Shown one piece after another: positions 34,975 to 43,986 of a DNA stretch of 64,000 nucleotides (its first letter is position 1; every line of letters begins with the position of its first letter). The position numbers and the translations under genes are program-made. Source of the stretch: Imbroritus primus (GTDB lineage Bacteria; Pseudomonadota; Gammaproteobacteria; Burkholderiales; Burkholderiaceae). The stretch lies in assembly GCF_964332355.1 (NCBI RefSeq), contig NZ_OZ201293.1:682001-746000 (forward strand). The letters are read 5' to 3'. The notes under the pieces were generated by a model, which saw only the letters and a list, made by a program, of their open reading frames with translations, had not been told where the DNA came from and made no database searches.

Positions 34975-35232
34975 ATGAACTGCCGCGATAACTGCGGAGC
35001 CTGCTGCATCGCTCCGTCCATTACCAGCCCGATCCCTGGCATGCCGCATGGCAAGCCGGCGGGCGTGCCGTGCGTGCAGTTGACCGTGGACTTCCGCTGC
35101 CGTATCTTCGGTCGCCCTGAGCGGCCGGCGTTCTGTGGTGGGCTGCAGCCTTCGGCGGATATGTGCGGGGCGAAGCGCGACGATGCGATTGTGTGGCTGG
35201 CAGCGCTGGAAGCGCAGACTGCACCCGGGTGA
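34975..35232 (+). CDS. ykgJ: YkgJ-family cysteine cluster protein
   Basis: An 85-residue protein with M-N-C-R-D-N-C-G-A-C-C at the start and further cysteines in C-R-I-F-G-R-P-E-R-P-A-F-C and M-C-G. This is the CxxxCxxCC pattern of the UPF0153/YkgJ family, which probably binds a metal or iron-sulfur cluster; function is unknown. The ATG at 34975 agrees with the usual N-terminus of relatives, although no clear ribosome-binding site precedes it. An in-frame GTG at 34942 is possible. Confidence 0.82.
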   Translation: MNCRDNCGACCIAPSITSPIPGMPHGKPAGVPCVQLTVDFRCRIFGRPERPAFCGGLQPSADMCGAKRDDAIVWLAALEAQTAPG

Positions 35233-35300
35233 AACCGGTGTCTTGAACGCTCCCGCCCGTCGCCAGTCCAACCACCACGATCACCCGGACCTCACCACGC

Positions 35301-35885
35301 ATGGATCTTTCCGCTGACGGCCAACGCCGCCGCCGCTTCATTCTTGCCGGTGCCGGAGGGGCGGCCCTGCTCGCCAGCATGACGGCATGCGCGGGCTACA
35401 ACCTCTGGACCAACGAGTACACCTTCTCGCGCAAGGAACTCGAGGCCGCACTGGCACGCAAGTTTCCGTATCAGACTCGCTACCTGGCACTGGTGGACGT
35501 GCGCCTGACTGATCCGCGCCTGCGTTTCGATGCGGAACGCAACCGCGTGACGGTCGAGGCGAATGCCGCGGTCAACAATCCGCTGGCCGTCGGGCAGACC
35601 TTCAATGGCATCCTGGCACTGAATAGCGGGCTGCGCTACGAGACGGCGCAGCGCGCGTTGCTGCTCGACCGGCCCAGCCTGGAGCGCTTCGAACTGGCGG
35701 ATGTGCCGGCGCAGTACACGCGCCAGCTGAATGCCATCGGGACGTTGCTGGCACAGGATCTGTTGCATGGCTATCCGCTCTACACCTTCAAGCCGGAACA
35801 GCTGCGTTTCAAGGGGCGCGACTTCGAGCCCGGTACAATCACTGTTTTGCCAGATGGCATCTCGGTGCAAGTGACGCCGCGCTGA
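35301..35885 (+). CDS. DUF1439 (YceB-like) lipoprotein
   Basis: A 194-residue exported protein. The N-terminus has four arginines before F-I-L-A-G-A-G-G-A-A-L-L-A-S-M-T-A-C, so it carries a lipobox and a twin-arginine-like charge pattern, suggesting possible Tat export (inference). The rest matches the DUF1439 family (Y-T-F-S-R-K-E-L-E-A-A-L, then paired beta-strands ending in T-I-T-V-L-P-D-G-I-S-V-Q-V). E. coli YceB is the named relative. The role is unknown, though the fold is likely a lipid-binding-like envelope domain. Confidence 0.82.
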   Translation: MDLSADGQRRRRFILAGAGGAALLASMTACAGYNLWTNEYTFSRKELEAALARKFPYQTRYLALVDVRLTDPRLRFDAERNRVTVEANAAVNNPLAVGQTFNGILALNSGLRYETAQRALLLDRPSLERFELADVPAQYTRQLNAIGTLLAQDLLHGYPLYTFKPEQLRFKGRDFEPGTITVLPDGISVQVTPR

Positions 35886-35992
35886 ATCCGGCCGGCCAGA
35901 TTCACCCGTCCGAGCCGGATCTCCGCCATGCTGTCATCCGGATGCGGCGCTGAGCCGTTTTTTGACGAACAACAACACTCTTCCGCTTCCGC

Positions 35993-36874
35993 ATGGACAT
36001 TGCGCTTGCCTTCAAGGCCATCATCCTCGGCATTGTCGAGGGTCTCACCGAATTCTTGCCCATCTCGAGTACAGGTCACCTGATCCTCGCGGCCGACCTG
36101 CTCGATTTCAACGACAACCAGGGCCACATCTTCGAAGTGGTGATCCAGTTCGGCGCGATCCTGGCGGTGTGCTGGGAATACCGCGAACGCATCCTGCACG
36201 TGGTGCGCGGCCTGGCCTCCGAGCGCCTGTCGCAGCGCTTCGCCATCAATGTGATCGTCGCCACTTTGCCTGCCATCACGCTGGCGCTGCTGCTCGGCAG
36301 TTTCATCAAGCACACGCTGTTCAACCCGATCGTTGTGGCCTCGGCCTTCATCGTCGGCGGCCTGGTGATCCTGTGGGCCGAGCATCTCGAAAGCCGGCGT
36401 GGCACGACGCGCGATCCGCGCGGCAATGCACTGCTGGAAGCCGCGAAGGCGGCGGCCCCGCGCATCGAGTCGATCGACGATCTACGCTGGAGCGATGCGC
36501 TCAAGGTTGGGTTGGCGCAGTGCGCGGCGCTGATTCCCGGTACGTCGCGCTCGGGTGCGACCATCATTGGCGGCATGCTGTTTGGCCTGTCGCGCAAGGT
36601 GGCCACGGAGTTCTCGTTCTTCCTGGCGATTCCGGTGATCTTCGGCGCGACCGTCTATGAGCTGGTCAAGGCGCGCTCGGTGCTGTCCCTGACGGATCTC
36701 GGCACGTTTGGCATCGGTTTCGTGGCGGCCTTCATCTCCGCCTTTTTCTGCGTGCGTTGGTTGCTGCGTTTTGTCGCCTCGCACGACTTCCGTCCATTTG
36801 CGTGGTACCGCATCGTCTTCGGTCTGATCGTGCTGATCACGGCCTATACGGGCGTGATCGAGTGGCACGGTTGA
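35993..36874 (+). CDS. uppP: Undecaprenyl-diphosphatase
   Basis: A 293-residue BacA/UppP membrane phosphatase that recycles undecaprenyl pyrophosphate released by cell-wall and O-antigen synthesis. The catalytic EGLTEFLPISSTGH motif lies at ~15-29 and the second motif IPGTSRSGATIIGG in the C-terminal half. About eight hydrophobic segments and length are normal for the family. A strong terminator follows. It supplies the lipid carrier that the two initiating transferases in this window use. Confidence 0.95.
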   Translation: MDIALAFKAIILGIVEGLTEFLPISSTGHLILAADLLDFNDNQGHIFEVVIQFGAILAVCWEYRERILHVVRGLASERLSQRFAINVIVATLPAITLALLLGSFIKHTLFNPIVVASAFIVGGLVILWAEHLESRRGTTRDPRGNALLEAAKAAAPRIESIDDLRWSDALKVGLAQCAALIPGTSRSGATIIGGMLFGLSRKVATEFSFFLAIPVIFGATVYELVKARSVLSLTDLGTFGIGFVAAFISAFFCVRWLLRFVASHDFRPFAWYRIVFGLIVLITAYTGVIEWHG

Positions 36875-36906
36875 GCAGGCGACAGGGCACCACGTCCTGA
36901 CATGAC

Positions 36907-36932
36907 AATGCCCGGCATGACCGGGCATTTTT
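36907..36932 (+). terminator. Rho-independent terminator after uppP
   Basis: A perfect 9-base stem (AATGCCCGG with CCGGGCATT) and 5-base loop is followed by a T run at 36928-36932. It lies 33 bases after the uppP stop, between convergent uppP and piuC, and its A-rich left flank might let it act in both directions. Confidence 0.85.
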
Positions 36933-37016
36933 CATGGCCCTCAGGCCATGTTCCCCTTTCGGGGCAGTGCTGCCGGTCGGCAGCAGGCACCGGGTTTCTT
37001 TCCGTGGCGAGCCGTT

Positions 37017-37700
37017 TCAGGACTCCGCCCAGCGGCGCATGAGGTTGTGATAGATGCCGGTCAGCGCGATCACCTGCGCATGGCCGTGGCCGTGCTCCAT
37101 GACCAGCGCCTGGATCGACTGGTCGAGCTGGAACAGCAGCGTGCGCGCTTCACCGTCCCGCACCATGCTCTGGATCCAGAAGAACGATGCCACGCGTGCG
37201 CCGCGCGTTACCGGCGTGACGCGGTGCAGGCTGGTGGCCGGGTAGAGCACCATGTGGCCGGCCGGCAGCTTGATGCTCTGCGTGCCGTAGGTGTCCTCGA
37301 TGATCAGTTCGCCACCGTCGTATTCGTCGGGTTCGGCGAGGAACAGCGTGGCGGAGAGATCGCTGCGTATACGGAAATTGGTGCCGCGCAGATGGCGGAT
37401 GGCGTTGTCGACATGCACGCCAAAAGTCTGGCCGCTCGCATAGCGGTTGAACAGCGGCGGATAGACCTTGAGCGGCAGCGCGGCGGAGAAGAACAGTGCA
37501 TTGGCGCCGAGTGCATCCTGGACCAGGTCGCCCAGCTGGCGCGCCAGTGGCGAGCCTTCCTGCAACTGCATATTGCGCTTGGCCAGCGCCGATTGTTCGC
37601 CCGAGGTCGCGTTGCCATCGATCCATTCCGCCTGGTCCATGGCCTGGCGAAACTGCGCGACCTGTTCCTTGGTCAGTACCTCGGGTATCTGGAGCAACAT
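37017..37700 (-). CDS. piuC: PiuC-like Fe(II)/2-oxoglutarate-dependent PKHD hydroxylase
   Basis: A 227-residue dioxygenase of the YbiX/PiuC type, commonly paired with catecholate siderophore receptors. The iron-binding triad can be read as H96-x-D98 in FGVHVDNA and H159 in S-L-H-R-V, with R169 as the likely 2-oxoglutarate contact. The real start is the ATG at 37700 (AGGAAT upstream); a longer frame to 37772 lacks family similarity. It lies 131 bases downstream of the TonB receptor on the same strand, matching the fiu-ybiX arrangement of E. coli. Its substrate is unknown. Confidence 0.92.
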   Translation of the reverse strand: MLLQIPEVLTKEQVAQFRQAMDQAEWIDGNATSGEQSALAKRNMQLQEGSPLARQLGDLVQDALGANALFFSAALPLKVYPPLFNRYASGQTFGVHVDNAIRHLRGTNFRIRSDLSATLFLAEPDEYDGGELIIEDTYGTQSIKLPAGHMVLYPATSLHRVTPVTRGARVASFFWIQSMVRDGEARTLLFQLDQSIQALVMEHGHGHAQVIALTGIYHNLMRRWAES

Positions 37701-37830
37701 CGTGGTGATTCCTGAAACGCGGTGATTCAATGAAAACGCCTGTCCGGGTGCGGACAGGCGTCGAACTGCCAACGGACCGGACCTGAGAACCGCCTGGAGG
37801 CCGTCCGCAGATCACAGGTGCCAGCGCTGT

Positions 37831-40086
37831 TCAGAAGCGCCAGTTCGCCGTCACGATGGCTGACCGGCCTTCACCCAACGCGGCGTAATGGTTGCCATAG
37901 GCCTTGGTGTAGTAGGTCTTGTCTGTCAGGTTCTGCACATTCAGCTGCAGCGACAGGTTCTTGTTGACAGTATATGCGGCCATGGCGTCAAAACGCGTAT
38001 ACGACGGGATGTACAGCGTGTTCGCGGGGTTGCCATAGACTTTCGATACATAGAAGGCACCCGCGCCAAGCGTCAGCTTAGGCAGTAGCTGATAGGTCGT
38101 CCACAGGCTAAAGGCATCTTTCGGCGTATTCGGGAACCGGTTGCCGTCGTTGTTGGCGTTGGTACCGTAGGTGCCGTTGTTCTTCAGCTTGCTGTCCAGG
38201 CGGGTATAGCCGCCGAACACGCCCCACTTGTCGGTGATGTGGCCCGCGAAGCCGATCTCAAAGCCTTTGACTTCCTGCTTGCCGGCGAGGGCGTAGGTGT
38301 TTGCATCCACCTGCACGCGCGCATTGCTCTTCTTGATCTGGAAGATTGCACCGGTCAGCGACAGCTTGCCATCCAGCAGATCCCACTTGGTGCCCAGTTC
38401 GAGCGCACGGCTGCGTTCCGGATCGAGATCCTGGTTGGTGGCGCTGAGGTTGTCCGCGCCATCGCTCACGGTCTGGCCCGAGGGTGTCGAAGCGGTTGCG
38501 TAGTTCACGTACACGCTGCCGTTGGGCAACGGCTTGTACACCACGCCGGCCTGGTAGTTGAAGAAGCTGGAGTCGTTATGCAGTGAGGTAGCGGCGACGG
38601 TGGCGCCCGAGGCGTTCACATAGCGAGGCGTGTTGACCGAGGTGGAGTAGCTGTCATAGCGGACACCGAGGTTCAGCGACCACTGCTTGTTGAACTCCAT
38701 GGTGTCGAAGGCGTAGACCGAGCGCGTGGTCGTTTTGGCCGCCGTGGTGTTGCCCAGCTTGCGGATGCTGCCAACCCACGGATCGTTCGGATTCGGGTTG
38801 AGCAGGCTCGTGCAGTTGAACGAGGTCGCTGGCTCGAGGCGGCAATCGCGGTTGCCGGTGGCAACGGTGTACGGGTCGTTGTCGGTTTCCTCACGCGAGA
38901 ACTCCACGCCGGCGACGAAGTTATGCTTGACCGCGCCAGTGCTGAACTCGGCCATCACGTCAGTCTGGTTGACCAGCGTGGTATTCACCGAGTCGCGCGA
39001 CTTGGTATTGCGCCAGACCATGCCGCGCGGGACGTTGCCTGCGCTGTCGTCCGGGTTGGTGACAATGTAGTCGTTGGTCGAACGGCCGTAGCGCGTGGTG
39101 TTGCGCAGCATCAGGCCATTGCCGAAGTCGTGCTGGATCTGGGCCGTGGCGATATCGACTTCGTTCTTCTGGAAGTCGCGGTTCTTCAGGCCGTAGAAGT
39201 TGTTGCGGTTGACGTCGGCCGGGCCGTCGGGATTGGCCTTGGTGCGGGCTGCACCGCTGTTACGGTAGGGAATGCTGTAGTCCGGCATGCCGTCGGACTG
39301 CATGTGGTAGTAACTGAGCGTGACGCGCGTCGGCGAGTTCAGGCCGAAAGTCACCGAGGGCGCGATGCCCCACTTGCTCAGGTCCACGGCATCGCGGCCC
39401 GGAATGTTCTGGTCATGCGCCATGGCGTTGATGCGGAACGCCACGTTGTCGTTGACGAGGTAGTTGCCGTCCACGGTGGCGCGCTTGTAGCTGTCCGTGC
39501 CGAGGGCCACCGAGCCGCTGGCGAAGGTTTCCTTGGTCGGCTGCTTGGTCACCAGGTTAATGGCGCCGCCGACCGAGCCGCGGCCGCCGAAGGCGGAGCT
39601 GGGGCCCTTGATGACTTCCACGCGTTCGATGTTGAACGACTCGCGGGTCTGCGAACCGGCGTCACGCACGCCGTCGGTGAAGATATCGGCCATCGAGTCG
39701 AAGCCGCGGATGAACGGCCGGTCGCCGATCGGGTTGCCGCCTTCGCCGGCGCCGAAGGTGATGCCCGGCGTGGTGCGCAGTGCTTCCTGCAGCGTGCTGG
39801 CGCCGGTCTGGCGAATCACTTCGGAAGGAATCACGGTGACCGATTTCGGCGTGTCGAGCAGCGGCGCGGTGAACTTGGGCGAGGTGGCGTCCTCGACCTT
39901 GTAGCTGTCGCGCGTGCCTTGCACGGTAACGGCTTCGAGTTGCACCGGCGCGGCGCTGGCGGAAGCGGCCGGGGCAGCCTGGGTGGTTTGGGCAGTGGCG
40001 CTATGCGCGGCCATGGCCGCCAGCGCGCCGCACAGGGCGGCGGCCAGCGGACTCAGTCGCATCGACGAGTGGTGACTACGGTTCAC
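37831..40086 (-). CDS. Fiu-like TonB-dependent siderophore receptor
   Basis: A 751-residue outer membrane receptor. A signal peptide ends near A-H-S-A-T-A-Q. The plug domain contains D-T-P-K-S-V-T-V-I-P-S-E-V-I-R-Q-T and RPFIRGF, followed by V-E-V-I-K-G-P-S-S-A-F-G-G-R-G, typical of ferric-siderophore receptors. A 22-strand barrel is expected, and the chain ends in N-W-R-F with the terminal aromatic residue needed for barrel assembly. Similarity in layout and the adjacent piuC suggest a Fiu-like catecholate receptor. A promoter and Fur box precede it. Confidence 0.93.
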   Translation of the reverse strand: MNRSHHSSMRLSPLAAALCGALAAMAAHSATAQTTQAAPAASASAAPVQLEAVTVQGTRDSYKVEDATSPKFTAPLLDTPKSVTVIPSEVIRQTGASTLQEALRTTPGITFGAGEGGNPIGDRPFIRGFDSMADIFTDGVRDAGSQTRESFNIERVEVIKGPSSAFGGRGSVGGAINLVTKQPTKETFASGSVALGTDSYKRATVDGNYLVNDNVAFRINAMAHDQNIPGRDAVDLSKWGIAPSVTFGLNSPTRVTLSYYHMQSDGMPDYSIPYRNSGAARTKANPDGPADVNRNNFYGLKNRDFQKNEVDIATAQIQHDFGNGLMLRNTTRYGRSTNDYIVTNPDDSAGNVPRGMVWRNTKSRDSVNTTLVNQTDVMAEFSTGAVKHNFVAGVEFSREETDNDPYTVATGNRDCRLEPATSFNCTSLLNPNPNDPWVGSIRKLGNTTAAKTTTRSVYAFDTMEFNKQWSLNLGVRYDSYSTSVNTPRYVNASGATVAATSLHNDSSFFNYQAGVVYKPLPNGSVYVNYATASTPSGQTVSDGADNLSATNQDLDPERSRALELGTKWDLLDGKLSLTGAIFQIKKSNARVQVDANTYALAGKQEVKGFEIGFAGHITDKWGVFGGYTRLDSKLKNNGTYGTNANNDGNRFPNTPKDAFSLWTTYQLLPKLTLGAGAFYVSKVYGNPANTLYIPSYTRFDAMAAYTVNKNLSLQLNVQNLTDKTYYTKAYGNHYAALGEGRSAIVTANWRF

Positions 40087-40189
40087 TAGAAAAACTCCCT
40101 TTAGGTTGTGGCGGCGGAGGGCAGGGGCTCAGTCCACCCGGCCGGCGACGTGCTAAGCGTCCGTGGCCGCACAGCTCCGCGCGGACCCT

Positions 40190-40218
40190 ATCGTAGTCCA
40201 ATGAAAACACTAAGGCAA
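40190..40218 (-). promoter_or_regulatory. Sigma-70 promoter of the TonB receptor gene
   Basis: On the minus strand TTGCCT (40213-40218) and TACGAT (40190-40195) are separated by exactly 17 bases. The Fur box begins at the upstream edge of the -35 element. The start codon is about 100 bases downstream. Confidence 0.6.
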
Positions 40219-40236
40219 ATGGAAATCATTCGCATT
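40218..40236. promoter_or_regulatory. Fur box upstream of the TonB receptor gene
   Basis: The 19-base sequence from 40218 matches the classical Fur consensus at 14 of the 18 specified positions (mismatches only at 5, 6, 14 and 15), and has AATG...CATT symmetry. It touches the -35 element, so iron-loaded Fur could block transcription of the receptor and probably piuC. Regulation is inferred from position. Confidence 0.75.
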
Positions 40237-40445
40237 TAATAAAATTCCAGAGGGCGAATGGGGAATGTTGCGTGGGCGCATCACCTGACACGCAGGCCGT
40301 CTGAGGCGATAGCCCGGCTGGGGCGCCGCATGCCAGGCCGATTTGTCCGTGTCCGCAATGGTCCCCGCAATGGTCCCCGCAGTGGCGGCCGCATACTGGC
40401 AGGGCGTGATCCGTACGTGCCGCCAGCCTCCGGCCGGTGAACAGA

Positions 40446-42077
40446 TCAGTACACGTCGCGGCGGTAACGGCCGGTATCCGCCAGCGTCTCGACGGTTGCA
40501 GTGCCCAGGGCGTCGTGCAGGGCGTGGTCCACGCCGCTGGCCATGCCCTGCAGGCTGCCGCAGACATAGATGGCGGCGCCTGCCGCGACCCAGGCGCGCA
40601 AGTCCGCGGCGGCGGCCTGCACGCAGTCCTGCACGTAGCGGTGACCGCCGGTATCGCGGGAGAAGGCGAGGTCGACACGCTGCAGGACGCCCTGCGCCTG
40701 CCATGCCTGCAGTTCTTCGGCGAAGAACTGGTCGTGCGCCGCCGTCCGTTCGCCGAACAACAGCCAGTTACGATGGTGCCCGGCCAAGGCGCGCGCCTTC
40801 AGGTGCGCACGCAGGCCGGCAAGCCCTGTGCCGTTACCGATCAGGATCAGGGGGCGGTCGTCCGGCGGCGTATGGAAGTTGCGATTGGTGCGGATGCGCA
40901 GCGCGATTTCCGACCCTGGTGCCGCATGCTGCGTCAGCCAGCCGGAACCGACGCCGGGCGTGCCGTCCGGATAGGCCATGCGGCGCACCAGCAGCTCCAG
41001 TTGCCCGTCTGCGGGCAGCGAGGCAATCGAGTATTCGCGGTGCGGCAGCCGGGCGAGTTGTTCCGCCAGTGCCTGTGCCGGGATGGCGCGCAGTGTCGTG
41101 CATGTATCTGCTGCTGGGAGTTGGCAGCGTGCCAGCAGGTCGGCAAGGCGCAAGGTCTGGCCATCGGCCGTCACCGTTGCGTCGCCGTCCGCGCCGAGCG
41201 CCAGCAATGTCTCTGTTACGGCATGTGGCGCGTTGCACGGGCCGATCTCGGCGATATCGCCCGCCTGCCAGTCGAGCGTACCGTCCAGCGGCTTGAGTAC
41301 GATATGAAACGCTGGCGCACCCGGGCTCCCGGCATTCAGCAAGGTTCGCCCGGCCAGATGCCAGCGCGCATAGTGAGGCGTACTCCAGTCCTGCATCGAC
41401 GCTTGCCCGGTGAGCACGCCGAGCTGGTGCTGCCAGTGGCGTAGTGCGCCGGTATCGCCGTTGTCGACTTCGATGATGTCGAACAATGGCTGTGCATGTT
41501 GGTGGCGCAGCCAGCGGTCAAGTGCATGACCGAACCCGCAGTAGTCGCTGTAGCTGCGGTCGCCCAGGGCGAGCACGCCATAGTCGAGATGCGCGAGATA
41601 CGGTAGCGGCGGGCTGCTCGCCATCAGGTGACGGACGAAGCCGCTGGCGTTATCCGGCGCGTCGCCTTCGCCGGTCGTGCTGGCGATGAAGAGCGCGCGG
41701 GGCGTCTGCGCGAGCGTCTCGGCATCGAGACGCGAGAGCGGCAGCAGGCGCACGGATGTACCGGCTGCGCGCAGCGCCTCGGCCGTCTGCTCGGCATAGC
41801 GCTCGGCTTGGCCGGTTTGGCTGGCGTAGGCCACGATGGTGGCGCCGGCTTCACCGCGCATCGCGGCTTCCAGCGCGCGTTGTGCGCGCCGGTGACGCAG
41901 CCATGTCGTGCCGGCAAAGGCTAGCCAGAGCAGCGTGATGAGTCCGGCGACAGCGCTGCGCGCCGTGGGTGTCCCAAGCCATTGCGGCTGGGCCAGCAAG
42001 GCAACGGACAGGACCAGCACAACGATCAGGAGTAGCCGCGGAATGGTGAACAGGCGGGCGGGTTGGGCGGCAGTCAT
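40446..42077 (-). CDS. Membrane-anchored NADPH flavoprotein reductase (sulfite reductase alpha-like)
   Basis: A 543-residue protein with two N-terminal membrane helices (~8-33 and ~42-62), then a flavodoxin domain (A-Y-A-S-Q-T-G-Q-A-E, STTGEGDAPDNA, A-L-G-D-R-S-Y) and a ferredoxin-reductase-like part with the FAD motif R-E-Y-S-I-A-S, I-G-N-G-T-G-L-A-G and C-G-S-L-Q-G-M-A-S-G-V. It should pass electrons from NADPH through FAD and FMN to a membrane or periplasmic partner. It is the last gene of a five-gene iron-linked operon and overlaps apbE by four bases. Ferric-siderophore or flavin-mediated iron reduction is the likely role, not sulfite reduction. Confidence 0.88.
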   Translation of the reverse strand: MTAAQPARLFTIPRLLLIVVLVLSVALLAQPQWLGTPTARSAVAGLITLLWLAFAGTTWLRHRRAQRALEAAMRGEAGATIVAYASQTGQAERYAEQTAEALRAAGTSVRLLPLSRLDAETLAQTPRALFIASTTGEGDAPDNASGFVRHLMASSPPLPYLAHLDYGVLALGDRSYSDYCGFGHALDRWLRHQHAQPLFDIIEVDNGDTGALRHWQHQLGVLTGQASMQDWSTPHYARWHLAGRTLLNAGSPGAPAFHIVLKPLDGTLDWQAGDIAEIGPCNAPHAVTETLLALGADGDATVTADGQTLRLADLLARCQLPAADTCTTLRAIPAQALAEQLARLPHREYSIASLPADGQLELLVRRMAYPDGTPGVGSGWLTQHAAPGSEIALRIRTNRNFHTPPDDRPLILIGNGTGLAGLRAHLKARALAGHHRNWLLFGERTAAHDQFFAEELQAWQAQGVLQRVDLAFSRDTGGHRYVQDCVQAAAADLRAWVAAGAAIYVCGSLQGMASGVDHALHDALGTATVETLADTGRYRRDVY

Positions 42078-43117
42078 GTGAGCATGTCGGTGAAGGCCGA
42101 TGAGCAGGATTCGCGCATGCCCGTGGGGGTAAGGTACAGCATGCGTGCGGCGAGCCCGCACCGCTCCGCGTAGGCCGGCGCGGCGTCCGGTCCGAGTACG
42201 GTCAGCAGCGTCGCCAGTGCGTCGGCCACCATGCACGAGGCGTGCAGGACGGTGACCGATGCTGTGTGCTGCACCGGATAGCCGGTGCGCGGGTCGAGCG
42301 TATGCGCGTAGCGCACGCCGTCATGTTCGAAATAGCGGCGGTAGTCACCGGATGTTGCTACCGACAGGCCGTGCAGTGCGACAACATCAACAGGCGCATC
42401 CCGCGTGTCGGGTGCGGTGGATGATGTCGTACATGCATCGTGCGGCGGACGTTCGAGTTCCACCCACCACGGCATACCGTCGGGCTTTGCCCCGAGGCCA
42501 CGCAACTCGCCGCCGACTTCCAGCAGGTAGCTGCGCACGCCTGCCCGTTCGAGCGCCTGCGCAGCATGATCGACGCCGAAGCCCTTGGCGATGGAAGAAA
42601 AATCGAGCGCGAGGCCGCCTGGCTGTTGTACACGGCGTGTGGCGTGATCGAGTGTGATGCGCTGCCAGCCGCATGTGGCGCGCGCCCGACGGATGGCCGC
42701 CCCGGATGGCGGGGCGGTGACCGGCGCCTGTGCTCCGCGTGGCCCGAAGCCCCACAGGTCGACCAGCGTGCCGATGGTCGGATCGTACGCACCGGCACTG
42801 TCGCGTGCGATGGCGATGGCACAGTCGAGCACGGTGAAAAACGCTTCCGGCAGCACCTGCCATGTGCCCGGGAGGGCGCGATTGAAGCGGCCCAGGTCGG
42901 AGCCGGCTTCCCAGTGGCTCATCTGCGCCACGACGTCATCCAGTGCGGACTGGATGACGTGATGGAGTTCAGGCAGCCGTGCCGCATCGGTGACCAGACG
43001 GGCGCTCCAGCTGGTACCCATGGTCGCGCCGTGCAGCGACTGGACTGTACCGTCCGGCACTGCGGCCGGCGGCAGGTCCAGCGGTACCAGGACGCGGCGG
43101 GATGCAGTGGGCATCAT
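42074..43117 (-). CDS. apbE: FAD:protein FMN transferase
   Basis: A 347-residue ApbE enzyme that links FMN covalently to a Ser/Thr in target proteins, usually outside the cytoplasm. Seen are M-G-T-S-W-S, MSHWEAGSDLGRFN, DFSSIAKGFGVDHAA, LEVGGELRGLG and ATSGDYRRYF followed by HTLDPRTGYPV. Mg-binding Asp and Ala/Thr residues of the C-terminal region (M-V-A-D-A-L-A-T) are present. No clear signal peptide or lipobox is visible at the chosen start, so export is uncertain. Its likely target is the DUF2271 protein two genes upstream. Confidence 0.92.
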   Translation of the reverse strand: MMPTASRRVLVPLDLPPAAVPDGTVQSLHGATMGTSWSARLVTDAARLPELHHVIQSALDDVVAQMSHWEAGSDLGRFNRALPGTWQVLPEAFFTVLDCAIAIARDSAGAYDPTIGTLVDLWGFGPRGAQAPVTAPPSGAAIRRARATCGWQRITLDHATRRVQQPGGLALDFSSIAKGFGVDHAAQALERAGVRSYLLEVGGELRGLGAKPDGMPWWVELERPPHDACTTSSTAPDTRDAPVDVVALHGLSVATSGDYRRYFEHDGVRYAHTLDPRTGYPVQHTASVTVLHASCMVADALATLLTVLGPDAAPAYAERCGLAARMLYLTPTGMRESCSSAFTDMLT

Positions 43118-43147
43118 GGGCGGACCTGGTTGCAGTTGCCGATATGC

Positions 43148-43963
43148 TTACTGCGGCAGCACTTCGAACGTCGCAGCGTAGCTGGCACGGCGTTCCTTGG
43201 CTTGCGGCAGGGCGGTCTTGTTATCGCGTACGTCGGCCTCGATGAACCACATGCCGGGCTGCGTCCACTTCACCGAGAACTTGCCTTCGGCATTGGTCTT
43301 GAGCGTCATGTCGTTCAGCTTGTCGCGATAGCGCACGCCCGCGGGCACCACGCTCACGTCGAGGTTGGCAGCGGGCTTGCCGTCCAGCAGCATCTGGAAG
43401 GTTGCGGCATCGCCGACGAACAGGTCGTTCGGGTGCGTCACCGGAGCCAGTTCCAGGCCGCTGCCGGTGGGCTTGAGCACCGTGGTGGTGGGTTTGCCGG
43501 CCGTCACGAAGGTTTCGATACGACCCTGCGACTGGGTGACGCGCAGGTCTTCGGCATTGGCCGGCACTTCCCTGGCGAAGCTTTCCGCCGTGCCGCGCCA
43601 GCGCTTGGTCTGACCGTTTTCCTTGTAGCTGGCCATCAGGCCGTTATTGACCACGGCCATCTTGTACGTGCCTGGCTTGGCGAGTTGCACGTCGAAGGTG
43701 CTGCGGTAGCGGCCGGTGCTGGTGTTCTCGGCCCTGGCCGGCGTGCCATCCGGGGCGGTCACCGCCAGATTCTCGAGGCGCAGCGGATGGTGTTCGAAGT
43801 AGAACAGGTCGTTGGAGATCGCGCCGTCTACTGTCACCCAGGCATTGTTGCCCGAGATCACGGTCGCCGACGGCAGCATCCAGGCGCGGTGCGCATGGGC
43901 GGACAGCGGCAGGGCGGCGGCAAAGGAAGCGGCAAGCACGAGTGCGGTCAGTTTCGTTTTCAT
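43148..43963 (-). CDS. DUF4198 periplasmic protein
   Basis: A 271-residue exported protein. A signal peptide ends in A-H-A and the mature chain starts H-R-A-W-M-L-P-S, typical of DUF4198 proteins, which are often found in metal-related loci and resemble the NikK/CbtK-like beta-sandwich group. Two Ig-like halves are separated near residue 160 (T-T-V-L-K-P-T-G-S-G-L-E-L). Histidines near the mature N-terminus could bind metal (inference). AGGAG lies just before ATG 43963. It shares the operon with apbE, the DUF2271 protein and the PepSY protein. Confidence 0.87.
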   Translation of the reverse strand: MKTKLTALVLAASFAAALPLSAHAHRAWMLPSATVISGNNAWVTVDGAISNDLFYFEHHPLRLENLAVTAPDGTPARAENTSTGRYRSTFDVQLAKPGTYKMAVVNNGLMASYKENGQTKRWRGTAESFAREVPANAEDLRVTQSQGRIETFVTAGKPTTTVLKPTGSGLELAPVTHPNDLFVGDAATFQMLLDGKPAANLDVSVVPAGVRYRDKLNDMTLKTNAEGKFSVKWTQPGMWFIEADVRDNKTALPQAKERRASYAATFEVLPQ

Positions 43964-43986
43964 GATGGAACTCCTCTGCTGGATCG

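Larger units (their letters stand above)
40087..40445. other. Intergenic region between the TonB receptor and the flavoprotein gene
   Basis: About 360 bases. The half nearest the receptor contains its promoter and Fur box (separate entries). The rest, toward the flavoprotein stop codon, shows no convincing gene or terminator. Confidence 0.6.

Noticed and set aside
33541..35271. A 576-codon minus-strand frame opposite the ABC permease
   Set aside because: It is antisense to well-recognised genes and reflects high third-position GC; no homologous features are visible.
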